From assembly GCA_049510975.1 (NCBI GenBank), contig JBEKYM010000010.1, positions 37,050-101,049 on the forward strand: a DNA stretch of 64,000 bases. The letters run 5' to 3'. Position numbers and translations under genes: made by a program. Of this stretch, positions 25,552 through 33,986 are shown one piece after another (position 1 is the first letter of the stretch; every line of letters begins with the position of its first letter). The stretch is from JAKACA01 sp049510975. Lineage in GTDB: Bacteria; Actinomycetota; Acidimicrobiia; Acidimicrobiales; Bog-793. The notes beneath the pieces are model-generated. The model worked only from the letters and a program-made list of their open reading frames with translations, did no database searches and was not told the DNA's origin.

Positions 25552-26766
25552 TCAGAGCTTCTCGGGCAGATCGTCCAGGCTCGACACCGTCGGCAGCTCC
25601 GGCACGACGCCGTCGCCACTCGACAGCAGTACCGTCGCTGTCCCTTGGCAGGTCGTCTCGCCCCGTTGGTTCACTGCTTCGACAACCAGGTTGACCGCCG
25701 GCGGGACCGAGGACGCGTCGACGCTCTCGACCCGCCCCCGCATCCACTGCGTGTCTCCGACATAGTTGAACCGGCGGATACGCGTCGAGAGTCGGCTGAT
25801 CCAGGCGTCGTCCCCCATCCAGTTCGTAATGAGGTGTCCAGTCCAGTTCGTGCGCATGGCTCCGTAGTCGTATGCGGCCGGATGGCCGAGCTCCTGCGCG
25901 AACTCTGATTCCCAGTGGCAGCGCTGTGCCACGTCATAGACGTTGAGCGAATTCTTCGTGTAAAACCCCGGGACCCTCTTGCGGTTCTTGTGTGCGAGCT
26001 TGAGGGGTCCCGCCCCCATGCCACCCCATCCGAGACCGACGTGGTATCCCATGATGTCGCTGACCGTGAGAGGTCCCTTGACGATCTCGGGAAGCTCGTC
26101 ACCGGCCGAGACCTGGTTGATGCTGAGTCGCTCGGCTCCACGCCTGTACTCGTTCTCGTAGGCGGCATCGATCGCCTCCATCTCCTCGTCGGAGTACGGG
26201 GCGATCTTGATGTCGCGGTACTTTCCCTTCTCTCCAGAGGCCTTCCGGTCTGCGTGGTGATAGTCCCGTTCGTTGAGGGCGAAGATCTGCCCGTCGTCGT
26301 CGGTGTAGACGATTCGGTGGGTGAGCACCACGACCCTGCCGCCCGCGAACTCGCTGTCACGGGCATCGACGCGATCGAGGTACTGGCTCTTCCAGAGGCG
26401 TATACCGGGCGTGACGGGGCGGACGAAGGCCCACCGTTCCGAGGTCATGTACTGGCCGACTCCCCGCAGTGGATCGCCACCCGCCATCGCCTCGGTCTGT
26501 TCGTCGGTCCAGGCAACCTTCCGACGGTTGCCTGCTGACATGTAGTACAGCGGCGGCGCCAGCGGTGCCTTCCAGCGAGTGCCTTCGGCGTAGTCGGAGT
26601 CGGTGAACAGAGGGTTGTCGTCGCCGTAACCGATGGCGAACTGCCGGATGGAGTCGGCAGACGACGCGGTGTTGCGCGGCCGCTCTCCCCACTTGACCGG
26701 GATGCCCCTGCGCTTATTGAGCCGCTCGATGGCTTCATCAGTGATGGTTGCGCTCGACTCAGCCAT
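25552..26766 (-). CDS. Acyl dehydratase with FAS1-like/MaoC double-hotdog domains
   Basis: A 404-aa protein with two hotdog domains. The N-terminal one contains FAIGYGDDNPLFTDSDYAEG, typical of the FAS1-like dehydratase (MaoC N-terminal) family. The C-terminal one is marked by TNWMGDDAWISRL and VNLVVEAVNQRGE. These hydrate or dehydrate enoyl-CoA/hydroxyacyl-CoA. The start at 26766 overlaps the crotonase end by 8 bases; the open frame continues 54 codons upstream inside crotonase and is not coding. Follows crotonase and precedes the dehydrogenase in the operon. Confidence 0.85.
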   Translation of the reverse strand: MAESSATITDEAIERLNKRRGIPVKWGERPRNTASSADSIRQFAIGYGDDNPLFTDSDYAEGTRWKAPLAPPLYYMSAGNRRKVAWTDEQTEAMAGGDPLRGVGQYMTSERWAFVRPVTPGIRLWKSQYLDRVDARDSEFAGGRVVVLTHRIVYTDDDGQIFALNERDYHHADRKASGEKGKYRDIKIAPYSDEEMEAIDAAYENEYRRGAERLSINQVSAGDELPEIVKGPLTVSDIMGYHVGLGWGGMGAGPLKLAHKNRKRVPGFYTKNSLNVYDVAQRCHWESEFAQELGHPAAYDYGAMRTNWTGHLITNWMGDDAWISRLSTRIRRFNYVGDTQWMRGRVESVDASSVPPAVNLVVEAVNQRGETTCQGTATVLLSSGDGVVPELPTVSSLDDLPEKL

Positions 26767-27586
26767 TGCTCGCCTCGCCTGACGGCTCGGAGTCGGGCAT
26801 GATCCAGCGCGGCTCGCGTTTCTCGGCGAAGGCGAGTGGCCCTTCCTTGCAGTCTGGGTGGCTCCGGTGCTCGCGTAGCACGTCGAGCCCGTATTGCAGA
26901 GCCTCACCGAGCGGCTGCTCGACCGCATTCCAGATCGCCCGCTTGGACAACTCGATCGTGGTGGGCGAGCCCTTGGCAGCGGCGTGCGCCAGCTCGATGG
27001 CCCGCGACCTCAGCTCTTCGGGCTCCACGACCTCGTCGACGAGCGAGACCCGCAACGCGTCTTCGGCCGACAGCCTTCCCGCCTTGGCGAGGACCACGAG
27101 CCGCAAGACGTTGCCGAGTCCGATCCGCGGTAGGAGGCCGATCGGCTCGAGAGCTGATACCTGGCCGACGACGGTGTGGGTGTCGAAGAACGACGCGTTA
27201 CGGGACGCAATGACGACGTCGGCGTCGGCCACGAAGTGCAAGCCGCCCGAGACGCAGAGACCGTTGACCGCCACGATCGTCGGCAGCCACACGTCGTTCT
27301 GGAGGGGCGTCATGCGCACGCCTTCCTTGTACGAGGTGGCATTCGATCGCTGGCCATGGCCCCCGCGGGCGGCGTTCTCCTTCAGGTCCATGCCGGTGTT
27401 GAAGGCCCGCGTGCCCTCGCCGGTGATCACGATGGCGCGGATCGATCGGTCCTTCTTCACCGCCTGCCAGGTTTCTGGGAGGGCGGCGTGCACCTCGTCG
27501 CCCATGGAGTTCAAGCGATCCTCGCGGTTGAACGAGACGACCAGGATCGGTCCGTCCCGCTCTACGAGCAGCTGATCGGAGGGCAT
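26759..27586 (-). CDS. Enoyl-CoA hydratase/isomerase (crotonase family)
   Basis: Crotonase-fold protein of 275 aa acting on an acyl-CoA. The first oxyanion block is GTRAFNTGMDLKE and the second VNGLCVSGGLHFVADADVV. Where hydratases have the first catalytic Glu there is no clear equivalent, and the C-terminal FAEKREPRW is normal, so isomerase or another crotonase reaction is as likely as hydration. The start at 27586 keeps it 7 nt clear of the SDR stop, with AAAGGAAG upstream. Confidence 0.85.
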   Translation of the reverse strand: MPSDQLLVERDGPILVVSFNREDRLNSMGDEVHAALPETWQAVKKDRSIRAIVITGEGTRAFNTGMDLKENAARGGHGQRSNATSYKEGVRMTPLQNDVWLPTIVAVNGLCVSGGLHFVADADVVIASRNASFFDTHTVVGQVSALEPIGLLPRIGLGNVLRLVVLAKAGRLSAEDALRVSLVDEVVEPEELRSRAIELAHAAAKGSPTTIELSKRAIWNAVEQPLGEALQYGLDVLREHRSHPDCKEGPLAFAEKREPRWIMPDSEPSGEASNG

Positions 27587-27593
27587 TGCTCGG

Positions 27594-28529
27594 TCACTTC
27601 CTTTCGTTCGCGGGAGTGCGCTCATTCACTGCCGACGACAGCGCTTCGCGCAGGGCCGTCAAATCATCGGTGATCCCGAGTCCCGGGATGCTGTAGATCG
27701 TGGGGTCCTCGATCTCGTCGAAATGGTCGCGGACGTCCTCGATCTGAAGCACGCCGTCGGTGCGGGCCCAGCCGGAGGTCATGCCGACGAACAGCCGAGC
27801 AACCCGACCGCCCCCCACCGTGTAGATGTGACCGGAGGCGACGCATTCCTCATGGCACAGCCACGCGACAAGCGGTGAAACCAGTCTCGGGTCGACGATC
27901 TCGACCAACGGGCCGAGGACCTCTTCGGTCATGCGGGTTCGCGCGACGGGGGCGATGGCGTTCACATGGATGTTGTGCCGAGCGCCCTCGAGCGCCAGCA
28001 CGTGGGTCAACCCGACCAGCCCCATCTTGGCGGCCCCATAGTTTGCCTGGCCGAAGTTGCCGAAGATGCCGGCACTCGAGGACGTGTTGACGATCCGCCC
28101 GTAACCTTGCTCGCGCATGAGTACCCATGCCGGCCGGGTCACGAAGAACGCCCCTTTTAAGTGGACGTCGACGACGGGATCGACGAACTCGGCGGTCATG
28201 TTCTGGAACGACTTGTCGCGGAGGATCCCGGCGTTGTTGACGACGATGTCCACGCGCCCGAACGCCTCGACAGCAGTTTCGACGATCGCCTTGCCACCGG
28301 CCTCTGTCGCCACCGAGTTGGTATCTGCGACCGCCTCGCCACCAAGGCGACGAATCTCGTCCGCAACCTCTGACGCCGGTCCCTTGCTCGTGCCCTCACC
28401 GTGAACGTCACCGCCGAGATCGTTGACGACGACGAGAGCGCCGCGGCTTGCCAGCAGGAGTGCGTGCTCTCGGCCAAGGCCGCCCCCGGCTCCCGTGATG
28501 ATCGCCACGCGTCCATCAAAGCCGGTCAC
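27594..28529 (-). CDS. MFE-2/HSD17B4-type 3-hydroxyacyl-CoA dehydrogenase (SDR)
   Basis: First gene of the minus-strand catabolic run, 311 aa. It has TGAGGGLG (13-20), NNAG (98-101), Ser151, Tyr164 and Lys168, plus the MFE-2 hallmarks NDLGGDVHGEG and AGIFGNFGQANYGAAKMG. Paralogue of 10382-11290. It should oxidise a 3-hydroxyacyl-CoA, probably the (R)-form. Its promoter lies in the 28530-28777 region, back to back with the importer promoter and close to the palindromes listed there. Confidence 0.85.
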   Translation of the reverse strand: MTGFDGRVAIITGAGGGLGREHALLLASRGALVVVNDLGGDVHGEGTSKGPASEVADEIRRLGGEAVADTNSVATEAGGKAIVETAVEAFGRVDIVVNNAGILRDKSFQNMTAEFVDPVVDVHLKGAFFVTRPAWVLMREQGYGRIVNTSSSAGIFGNFGQANYGAAKMGLVGLTHVLALEGARHNIHVNAIAPVARTRMTEEVLGPLVEIVDPRLVSPLVAWLCHEECVASGHIYTVGGGRVARLFVGMTSGWARTDGVLQIEDVRDHFDEIEDPTIYSIPGLGITDDLTALREALSSAVNERTPANERK

Positions 28530-28643
28530 TCCGAGACGCTCCTCGTACGCGCGTCGGCCGCCGCTGGTCCGGCAGGCTGTCGCCGGAGCCCGGTCTGCAC
28601 GGAGTGTGCGGAGTCAGCCACACCGGCACTCTACCCGCCGACA

Positions 28644-28659
28644 ACTTGACTGGACAAGT
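28644..28659. promoter_or_regulatory. GntR/HutC-type operator, copy 1
   Basis: ACTTGACTGGACAAGT, with ACTTG/CAAGT arms. Identical to the copy 41 bases downstream (about four helical turns). It lies between the SDR gene (minus) and the binding-protein gene (plus) and could serve both. Confidence 0.6.
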
Positions 28660-28684
28660 GTCGCCTCTCGGCTGCTCGTAGATG

Positions 28685-28700
28685 ACTTGACTGGACAAGT
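28685..28700. promoter_or_regulatory. GntR/HutC-type operator, copy 2, over the importer promoter
   Basis: Second identical ACTTGACTGGACAAGT. It contains TTGACT (28687-28692), which can be the -35 of a promoter whose -10 is in TATTAATAT (28712-28720). A bound repressor would block RNA polymerase. In the reverse reading, ACTTGTCCAGTCAAGT matches the known GntR/HutC DasR site ACTGGTCTAGACCACT at 11 of 16 positions. Confidence 0.65.
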
Positions 28701-28724
28701 TGCCGGGCCTTTATTAATATCCCG

Positions 28725-28747
28725 TGACCAAGCCGACCGATTGGTCA
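28725..28747. promoter_or_regulatory. Inverted repeat downstream of the importer -10
   Basis: TGACCAA and TTGGTCA, a perfect 7-bp inverted repeat around a 9-nt centre. The right part, CCGACCGATTGGTC (28733-28746), matches 12 of 14 bases of the palindrome at 52440-52453. It suggests a second, TetR-type regulator common to both sites. Confidence 0.45.
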
Positions 28748-28777
28748 GCGCTTGCTGATACGAGGAGGAGCCCAACG

Positions 28778-30019
28778 ATGAGATCTCGCTCGCGGTTGGT
28801 CGTCATGGCGGCAGTCTTCGGTGCCGCCTGTCTGCTGGCGAGTTGCTCCTCGGGAAGCAGCTCGCCCACGACGAGCTCGTCCAACTCCACGTCGACGACA
28901 GTGAGCTCGACCCCGTTTCGGGTACTTGCGATCGTCGCCGAGACCGGCCCGCTCGCCGCCATCAACACTGCGGAGATGCAAGGTCTGAAGGCTGCGGCGA
29001 AGTACATCAACGCCAACGGGGGCATCGTCGGTCACCAGGTGCAGGTGACTGTGGTGAACGACAACCTCGACCCGACCACGGCTGCCAGTGACCTGGAGCA
29101 GGCGATCAGCAGCGGAAACCTGCCGAACCTCGTGTTCGCCGGGACCACGAGCAACGAGACGCTCGCACTGGTGCCGATCCTCAATGCGCACAAGCTGCTC
29201 TCGATCCAATTGACGACCTCGGCGCAGACGATCGACCCTTCGAAGTACCCCTACGCCTTCACCGTCGCCTCCTCGACGGCGAACGAGTCCGCGACACTTG
29301 CCGCTGCCGTCAAGAGCGAGTACCCGAACGCCAAGAAAGTGGGAATCATCATCGGCAACGATGTCAACGGCACGAGCCTTCTGGAGGGTGAGAAGGCGGC
29401 GCTCGAGGCCGACGGCTTCCAGGTCGTGGACCAGACCTACGACCCGACGACCACCATCGACATGACGCCGCAGCTCGAGGCCTTGAGGGCCGACAACCCA
29501 CAGGTCCTGGTCGCCAGCGGCTTCGGCGCCGTCGCCGGCTACATCCTGCAGGGCCGGGCGAAGATCGGATGGAACGTCCCCGTGGTCGGAGACGCCTCCT
29601 TCAGTGCCAACCCGATCGCCACGATGGTCCCGAAGGCCGATCTGACGGGCGTGGTCATCGCGACGACGAAGACGGCGGTCTACCAGCCACCGTCGAGTTG
29701 GAGCCCGGCATTCAAGACCTTCGTCACCTACACCGAGCAGGAGGGCGCCAACTTCAGCCAGGGGATAGGCATCTACTCGCTTTCGTGGGACGTGCTGATC
29801 CTTGCAAAGATGGCAGCCACTCAGGCGAACAGCCTGGACTCCTCGGCGATGGTATCGGCTCTTCAGGCCCTGAAGCAGCCTGCCCATCCTCAGTACGTCA
29901 GCTTCCCGGTCGAGGGGTACAGCCCGACGTTGCACTCGACCAACGCTCCCGCGTCGCTTGCCACCGTCGCCAGCGTGTACCTGAAGATGGGCATGTTCCT
30001 CCCCGTCGGGTCCTCGTGA
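28778..30019 (+). CDS. ABC transporter substrate-binding lipoprotein, LivJ/K family
   Basis: Periplasmic-binding-protein type I lipoprotein of 413 aa. Signal peptide with lipobox LLASC and lipidated Cys23, then a Ser/Thr-rich linker, then the two-lobed domain (RVLAIVAETGPLAA, GLKAAAKYINANGGIVGH, VPVVGDASF). Members bind branched amino acids, but in catabolic islands often aromatic or other acids. The start is the ATG at 28778 with GAGGAGG; the frame opens further upstream, inside the promoter. Separated from the permease genes by the regulator gene and a remnant of its own 5' end. Confidence 0.9.
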   Translation: MRSRSRLVVMAAVFGAACLLASCSSGSSSPTTSSSNSTSTTVSSTPFRVLAIVAETGPLAAINTAEMQGLKAAAKYINANGGIVGHQVQVTVVNDNLDPTTAASDLEQAISSGNLPNLVFAGTTSNETLALVPILNAHKLLSIQLTTSAQTIDPSKYPYAFTVASSTANESATLAAAVKSEYPNAKKVGIIIGNDVNGTSLLEGEKAALEADGFQVVDQTYDPTTTIDMTPQLEALRADNPQVLVASGFGAVAGYILQGRAKIGWNVPVVGDASFSANPIATMVPKADLTGVVIATTKTAVYQPPSSWSPAFKTFVTYTEQEGANFSQGIGIYSLSWDVLILAKMAATQANSLDSSAMVSALQALKQPAHPQYVSFPVEGYSPTLHSTNAPASLATVASVYLKMGMFLPVGSS

Positions 30020-30049
30020 GCGCCAGCGGTCGCAGGGGGCCTCAGAACA

Positions 30050-30065
30050 ACTCATCCTGACAAGT
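30050..30065. promoter_or_regulatory. Degenerate GntR/HutC-type operator before the GntR gene
   Basis: ACTCATCCTGACAAGT matches ACTTGACTGGACAAGT at 11 of 16 positions, with the right arm GACAAGT intact. It lies 33 bases before the regulator start and would give autoregulation. Confidence 0.45.
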
Positions 30066-30097
30066 TCGGTAGACTTCCCCGCATGCCGAGAGGAACG

Positions 30098-30847
30098 ATG
30101 AGGAGCTCGCCGGTGCCCCAGCCGAGATACGCGGGAGTCGAAGCGGCACTACTCCGGCGCATCATGCGTGGCACCTATCAGCGAGGTGACTGCCTTCCGA
30201 GCGAGAAGCACCTGGCGGAGGAGTTCAACGTCAGCCGCTTCACCGTTCGGGAAGCGCTGCGTCGGCTCAACGATTCGGGGCTGATCTCCCGCCAGCAGGG
30301 TGCCCGGTCGAGTGTGACGGGGACGACGCCGGAGTCGACCTACAGTCTCTCTGTCGGCGCGGCGGAGGACCTCCAACAGTATGCCTACGACACGTATCTC
30401 GACATCAGCGACATCACCAAGTTCCAGGCGAAGGCACCACTTGCGCGGTTCCTCCGCTGTCGCGAGAAGAAGGAATGGTTGCTCGTGAACGGGGCGCGAA
30501 AGGATGCCTCGAACGGCCGAATTGTCGGGTTCACAGAGGTGTATCTGTGGGCCGAGTTCGAGCCACACATCTCTGAGATCACGGCGCGAGGTCTTCCGAT
30601 CCACCGCCAGATCGAGGAGAAACTGCATCTCAATGCGTCCAGTATCCGCCAGGAGATCAGTGCCATCGCAATTCCCGAGAAGGCCGCGAGCGTGCTCGGA
30701 TGCGACTCGGGTTCGGCTGGGCTGGAAATCGTGCGGAGATACTTCGGCACAAGAGGTCGCGCCTTCGAGGTGGCGCGCAACGTGCACCCCGCTGGCGCGT
30801 TCACGTACGCCCAAGACTTCCAAAGGCGCGAAGTCGCCGCCGAGTAG
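30098..30847 (+). CDS. GntR-family regulator, HutC/UTRA type
   Basis: A 249-aa regulator. The N-terminal winged helix (about residues 12-72: RGDCLPSEKHLAEEFNVSRF, then TVREALRRLNDSGLISRQQG) is followed by a UTRA ligand-binding domain (GFTEVYLWAEFEPHI, EISAIAIPEKAASVLG, GLEIVRRYF). I chose ATG 30098 because GAGAGGA precedes it; ATG 30083 has no ribosome binding site. It lies between binding-protein and permease genes. The repeated 16-bp palindrome has the form of UTRA-family operators and is probably its target. The ligand may be the importer substrate or its CoA ester. Confidence 0.9.
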   Translation: MRSSPVPQPRYAGVEAALLRRIMRGTYQRGDCLPSEKHLAEEFNVSRFTVREALRRLNDSGLISRQQGARSSVTGTTPESTYSLSVGAAEDLQQYAYDTYLDISDITKFQAKAPLARFLRCREKKEWLLVNGARKDASNGRIVGFTEVYLWAEFEPHISEITARGLPIHRQIEEKLHLNASSIRQEISAIAIPEKAASVLGCDSGSAGLEIVRRYFGTRGRAFEVARNVHPAGAFTYAQDFQRREVAAE

Positions 30848-30984
30848 TTACCTCGAGTGTTTCCGGGCTGCTGGCCCGATGCCCGGAGCACGCCGTGCCT
30901 CTCGGAACGGAGCGTTGGCTGTCAACGGGTCTGTGCCGTATCACGAGCGAGCCCGGTCCCCTTTGCTCCCGAGCTGACGATACA
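30848..30984. other. Intergenic, no gene seen
   Basis: Space between the GntR gene and the second operator-promoter. No coding frame with a ribosome site and no clear terminator hairpin. Confidence 0.35.
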
Positions 30985-31000
30985 ACGTGACTGGACAAGT
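30985..31000. promoter_or_regulatory. GntR/HutC-type operator, copy 3, before the permease genes
   Basis: ACGTGACTGGACAAGT, 15 of 16 bases as in copies 1 and 2. It is part of a ~110-base duplication of the binding-protein promoter. A TTAAGAT follows at 31014-31020 as a possible -10, though spacing is long. Confidence 0.6.
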
Positions 31001-31095
31001 TGTTAACGCCTCGTTAAGATCTGCTGGTCGGGTGGTCGGTTCTTGACGAGGCGAGGAGGAACCCTACGATGAGATCTCACTCGCGGAGTGCCGTC
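30985..31095 (+). repeat. Imperfect duplicate of the binding-protein promoter and gene start
   Basis: Matches 28685-28804 in order: operator, AT-rich -10 region, a GGTC-rich block, GAGGAGGA ribosome site, and the first six codons (17 of 18 bases the same), then GTCAT in register. The spacing is 9 bases shorter than in the original. Indicates an ancient tandem duplication of the binding-protein gene. Confidence 0.6.
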
Positions 31096-31194
31096 ATTGA
31101 AATCGCAAGCATCAGTTCCCGACCGACGCGGAATCAAGGAAAGATCGCGAGCCAAGTACAGGTGTGTGAGCAAGTGCCGGTCGACTCCTTCTAA
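31069..31194 (+). pseudogene. Remnant of a second binding-protein gene (or leader ORF), 41 codons
   Basis: ATG with GAGGAGGA upstream opens a frame MRSHSRSAVIEIASIS... of 41 residues ending at TAA 31192-31194. The first residues copy MRSRSRLVVM of the intact lipoprotein at 28778; after residue ~10 similarity is lost and no lipobox remains. The best reading is a decayed, mostly deleted second copy of that gene upstream of livH. It could still be translated as a leader peptide. Confidence 0.55.
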
Positions 31195-31236
31195 CTTGGT
31201 CGGAGCAGTGGTGCTCGAGAACGCGACCGTGCTGGC

Positions 31237-32094
31237 ATGACCATTCTTTGGTCCGCGCTCTCCGTGGGCGCCATCTATTCGCTGCTGGCGATCACCCTGA
31301 ACCTCATCTACACGTCCGTTGGCGTCTTCAACTTCGCCCAGGGTGCCATCCTGACACTGGGGGTCTACATCTCGTATACAGGGGTGGCCGACTGGCATTT
31401 GCCGACCGCCCTGGCAGCTCTCGTCGGCGGAGTTGTCTGTGCCGTGGCGGGTTTGGTCGAGGCGCGGATCTGCCTTCTCCCACGGGCGCTCGGGCGCAAC
31501 GAGTTGCTCACGACCGTAGGCGTCGCCACGCTGCTGGCAGGTGCCATCAGCTTGATCTGGGGAGAGAACGACCGCCTCGTCGCGTCTCCCGTCTCGAGTC
31601 GCATCTTGACCGTGTTCGGAGGGAGGGTCGCGCCGGACCAGCTCCTCCTCATCGCCCTCGCGATCGTGTTCGCCGCCGGCATCGCGCTGTGGTACCGGTT
31701 CACACTTGCAGGGCTTGCCTCCCTCGCCGTGGCCGAGGACCGTGACGCAGCTCGCGTGCGCGGCATCAACGTCTTGCGGAAGTCGATCGTCGCTTTCGTG
31801 ATCGGTGGTGCGATCGCCGGGTTCATCGGCCTCGCCGTCGGCAGTCAGACCTACGCCTACCCCGAGCTCGCCAGCTCGCTCGTGCTGTATGCCTTCGTTG
31901 CTTTCGTGCTCGGCGGTGCCGGCAGTCTCGGGGGGAGCCTGCTCGGCGGCCTCATCCTGGGTTGCGTTCAGCAGTACTCAGCCCGGTACGTCTCGGTGAA
32001 CTACAGCGACGTGATCGTCTTCGGCCTCCTGCTCACGACACTCATGGTGTTCCCGAACGGGCTGTTCGCGAGGACGAAAGTGAGGACGGTCTGA
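31237..32094 (+). CDS. livH: ABC transporter permease, LivH family
   Basis: Integral membrane permease of 285 aa with about eight helices, opening MTILWSALSVGAIYSLLAI and NLIYTSVGVFNFAQG, the usual LivH N-terminus. The cytoplasmic coupling region is AVAEDRDAARVRGINV, where LivH proteins contact the ATPase; GGAGSLGGSLLGGLILG follows. It ends two bases before the LivM-LivG fusion. Substrate is that of the binding protein, not necessarily an amino acid. Confidence 0.9.
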   Translation: MTILWSALSVGAIYSLLAITLNLIYTSVGVFNFAQGAILTLGVYISYTGVADWHLPTALAALVGGVVCAVAGLVEARICLLPRALGRNELLTTVGVATLLAGAISLIWGENDRLVASPVSSRILTVFGGRVAPDQLLLIALAIVFAAGIALWYRFTLAGLASLAVAEDRDAARVRGINVLRKSIVAFVIGGAIAGFIGLAVGSQTYAYPELASSLVLYAFVAFVLGGAGSLGGSLLGGLILGCVQQYSARYVSVNYSDVIVFGLLLTTLMVFPNGLFARTKVRTV

Positions 32095-32096
32095 GC

Positions 32097-33986
32097 GTGG
32101 CCACGGCGACAGCGACCGACCAGACTGCGAGTCCTCTGCGAGAGGCTGCCGACTGGCTTCGGTACCGGGGGTTCGTCATTGGTCCGCTCTTGGCGCTCGT
32201 GGTCGTGATGCTGCTGCCCGCCCTCGGGCTGAACGTCTTCTGGGAAGGCCAGATCGTTCTCATGGCTGCCTACGCGCTTGTCGTCTCCGGGGTGAACGTC
32301 ACCTTTGGCTACGCCGGCGAGCTCGCCCTCGGCCAGGTGGGTGTGTTCGCAGTCGGTGCGTACGTTGCCGGATGGCTGGCATCGAACGGCTACAACGACG
32401 TCGTCCTCGACGTGCTCGCAGCCGCAGCAGCCGGGGCGCTCGTTGGCCTGCTCTCGGGGCTGCCAGGCCTCCGCATCGGAGGCTGGGCTCTCGCCATGAC
32501 CTCGTTCTTCCTCGTCATCTTGATCCCCGATCTGACCCAGATCATCCCCGGCATCGGCGGAGATGTCGGGTTGAGCGCCATCCCGGTACCGAAGTTCTTC
32601 GGTGCCACCTTGAGCAGCTCCGTCTTCATGATCGTGGCAGTTGCGATCCTTGCCTTGTGGCTCGCGGGCTTTCGCAACTTCGTGGAGTCGCGTCACGGCA
32701 TCGCCCTGAAGATGCTGCGCGAGAGCCGCGATCTCACCGCCGCGGTAGGCAGCTCGGTGTACCGGATGAAACTCGTGGCATACGTCGGCGGCGCCATCCC
32801 GGCTGCAATGGGCGGTGCGCTGTTCGCCTGGCAGATCCAGTTCGTTGGCCCGGCGACGTTCGACTTCACGCTCGCCATCGCCATGATCGCGGGCTCGATC
32901 GTCGGCGGGACCGACAGCGTCTACGGTGCGGTGATCGGTGGAGCGCTCCTCGAGTACGTCAGCTTCAAGACAGCATCGTTCGCTCAATACTCGGTCGTCG
33001 TGTACGGCGGGATCCTGTTGATCGGTGGTGTGCTGATCAGCGGGGGTCTTGCTTCGGCCGGCCGTCTGATCGTGACGAAGCTGCGAATTGGCACGGACGT
33101 CCCGGCACGTGAGTTGAGCGCGGTGGGGTCGGGCCTCGACCTCAGCGCCGATGAAGAGCGCATCGTCGGTACGCGCCTCGAGGTTTGCGATGTCTCCAAG
33201 TCCTTTGGGGCGGTGGAAGCACTCAAACACGTGTCGCTTGTGGCCGAGCCCGGTCAGATCACGGGCATCATCGGCCCGAACGGCTCCGGAAAGACGACAC
33301 TGCTGAACGTGATCGCAGGTGTCTATCCGCCCCAGAACGGATCTGTGTCGGTGAACGGGGAGCGTCTGCCTTCGACTAAGCCACAACAGCACGCACGGCG
33401 CGGCATCGCCCGGACGTTCCAGTCGCCGATCATCCCGCGCGGGCTTCGGTCCTGGGAAGTCGTCGCCGCCGCCCGCTATCACGAGGTCTACTGCTCGATC
33501 GGCCGCACGATACTGAGGACCCCACGGGCGAGGCGCCTCGAACGGGACGACTACCGTCTCGCTCTCGCCACCCTGGAGCGCGTGGGGCTGCGTCACCTCG
33601 CGAATGCTCCGGCGACGACGCTTTCTCTCGGCCACCGGAGGTTGCTCGAGGTCGGCCGGACGCTCGTGCGCCGATCGGGAGTCGTCCTGCTCGACGAAGC
33701 CGCCTCAGGGCTCGACGAACAGGACATCGAGGTGCTCGCGGACGTGCTCAGGCGGTTGCGGGATGCTGGCGCCACCATCGTTCTCGTGGAGCACAACTTC
33801 CCGCTCGTGGTCGAGCTGGCGGACATCATCTACGTTCTCGAGTTCGGCCAGGTCATCTCACAAGGTGCGCCGGAAACTGTGCAACATGACCCGGTCGTCA
33901 TCTCGAGTTACCTCGGAGAGGCCGTCTTCGCGGACGAGCCGGCGAGCATTCCCGAGTCGAGGGATCCGATCGGATCCGAGCTGTGA
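32097..33986 (+). CDS. LivM-LivG fusion: ABC permease joined to ATPase
   Basis: A 629-aa polypeptide. Residues 1 to ~355 are a LivM permease (NVTFGYAGELALGQVGVFAV; coupling helix ALKMLRESRDLTAAVGSSVY). Residues ~362-629 are a LivG ATPase with Walker A GPNGSGKTT (~393), ARTFQSP in the Q-loop area and Walker B VVLLDEAASGLD with the catalytic Glu replaced by Ala-following Glu order DEA. The signature is LSLGHRRLLEVGR instead of LSGGQ, so ATP use at this site may be weak. Start is GTG 32097, two bases after livH. LivM-LivG fusions occur in other bacteria. Confidence 0.88.
   Translation: MATATATDQTASPLREAADWLRYRGFVIGPLLALVVVMLLPALGLNVFWEGQIVLMAAYALVVSGVNVTFGYAGELALGQVGVFAVGAYVAGWLASNGYNDVVLDVLAAAAAGALVGLLSGLPGLRIGGWALAMTSFFLVILIPDLTQIIPGIGGDVGLSAIPVPKFFGATLSSSVFMIVAVAILALWLAGFRNFVESRHGIALKMLRESRDLTAAVGSSVYRMKLVAYVGGAIPAAMGGALFAWQIQFVGPATFDFTLAIAMIAGSIVGGTDSVYGAVIGGALLEYVSFKTASFAQYSVVVYGGILLIGGVLISGGLASAGRLIVTKLRIGTDVPARELSAVGSGLDLSADEERIVGTRLEVCDVSKSFGAVEALKHVSLVAEPGQITGIIGPNGSGKTTLLNVIAGVYPPQNGSVSVNGERLPSTKPQQHARRGIARTFQSPIIPRGLRSWEVVAAARYHEVYCSIGRTILRTPRARRLERDDYRLALATLERVGLRHLANAPATTLSLGHRRLLEVGRTLVRRSGVVLLDEAASGLDEQDIEVLADVLRRLRDAGATIVLVEHNFPLVVELADIIYVLEFGQVISQGAPETVQHDPVVISSYLGEAVFADEPASIPESRDPIGSEL

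Noticed and set aside
28705..28725. AT-rich TTTATTAATAT stretch considered as an origin or insertion-site scar
   Set aside because: It is short, has no DnaA-box-like repeats or target duplications, and fits a promoter -10 downstream of the TTGACT element.
31069..31194. The 41-codon ORF as a functional antimicrobial or toxin peptide
   Set aside because: Its first codons and ribosome site are copied from the neighbouring lipoprotein gene, so a gene remnant is the simpler explanation.
32001..33635. 544-codon minus-strand frame opposite the LivM-LivG fusion
   Set aside because: Product is low-complexity, charged and without family features; the plus strand encodes recognisable permease and ATPase motifs.
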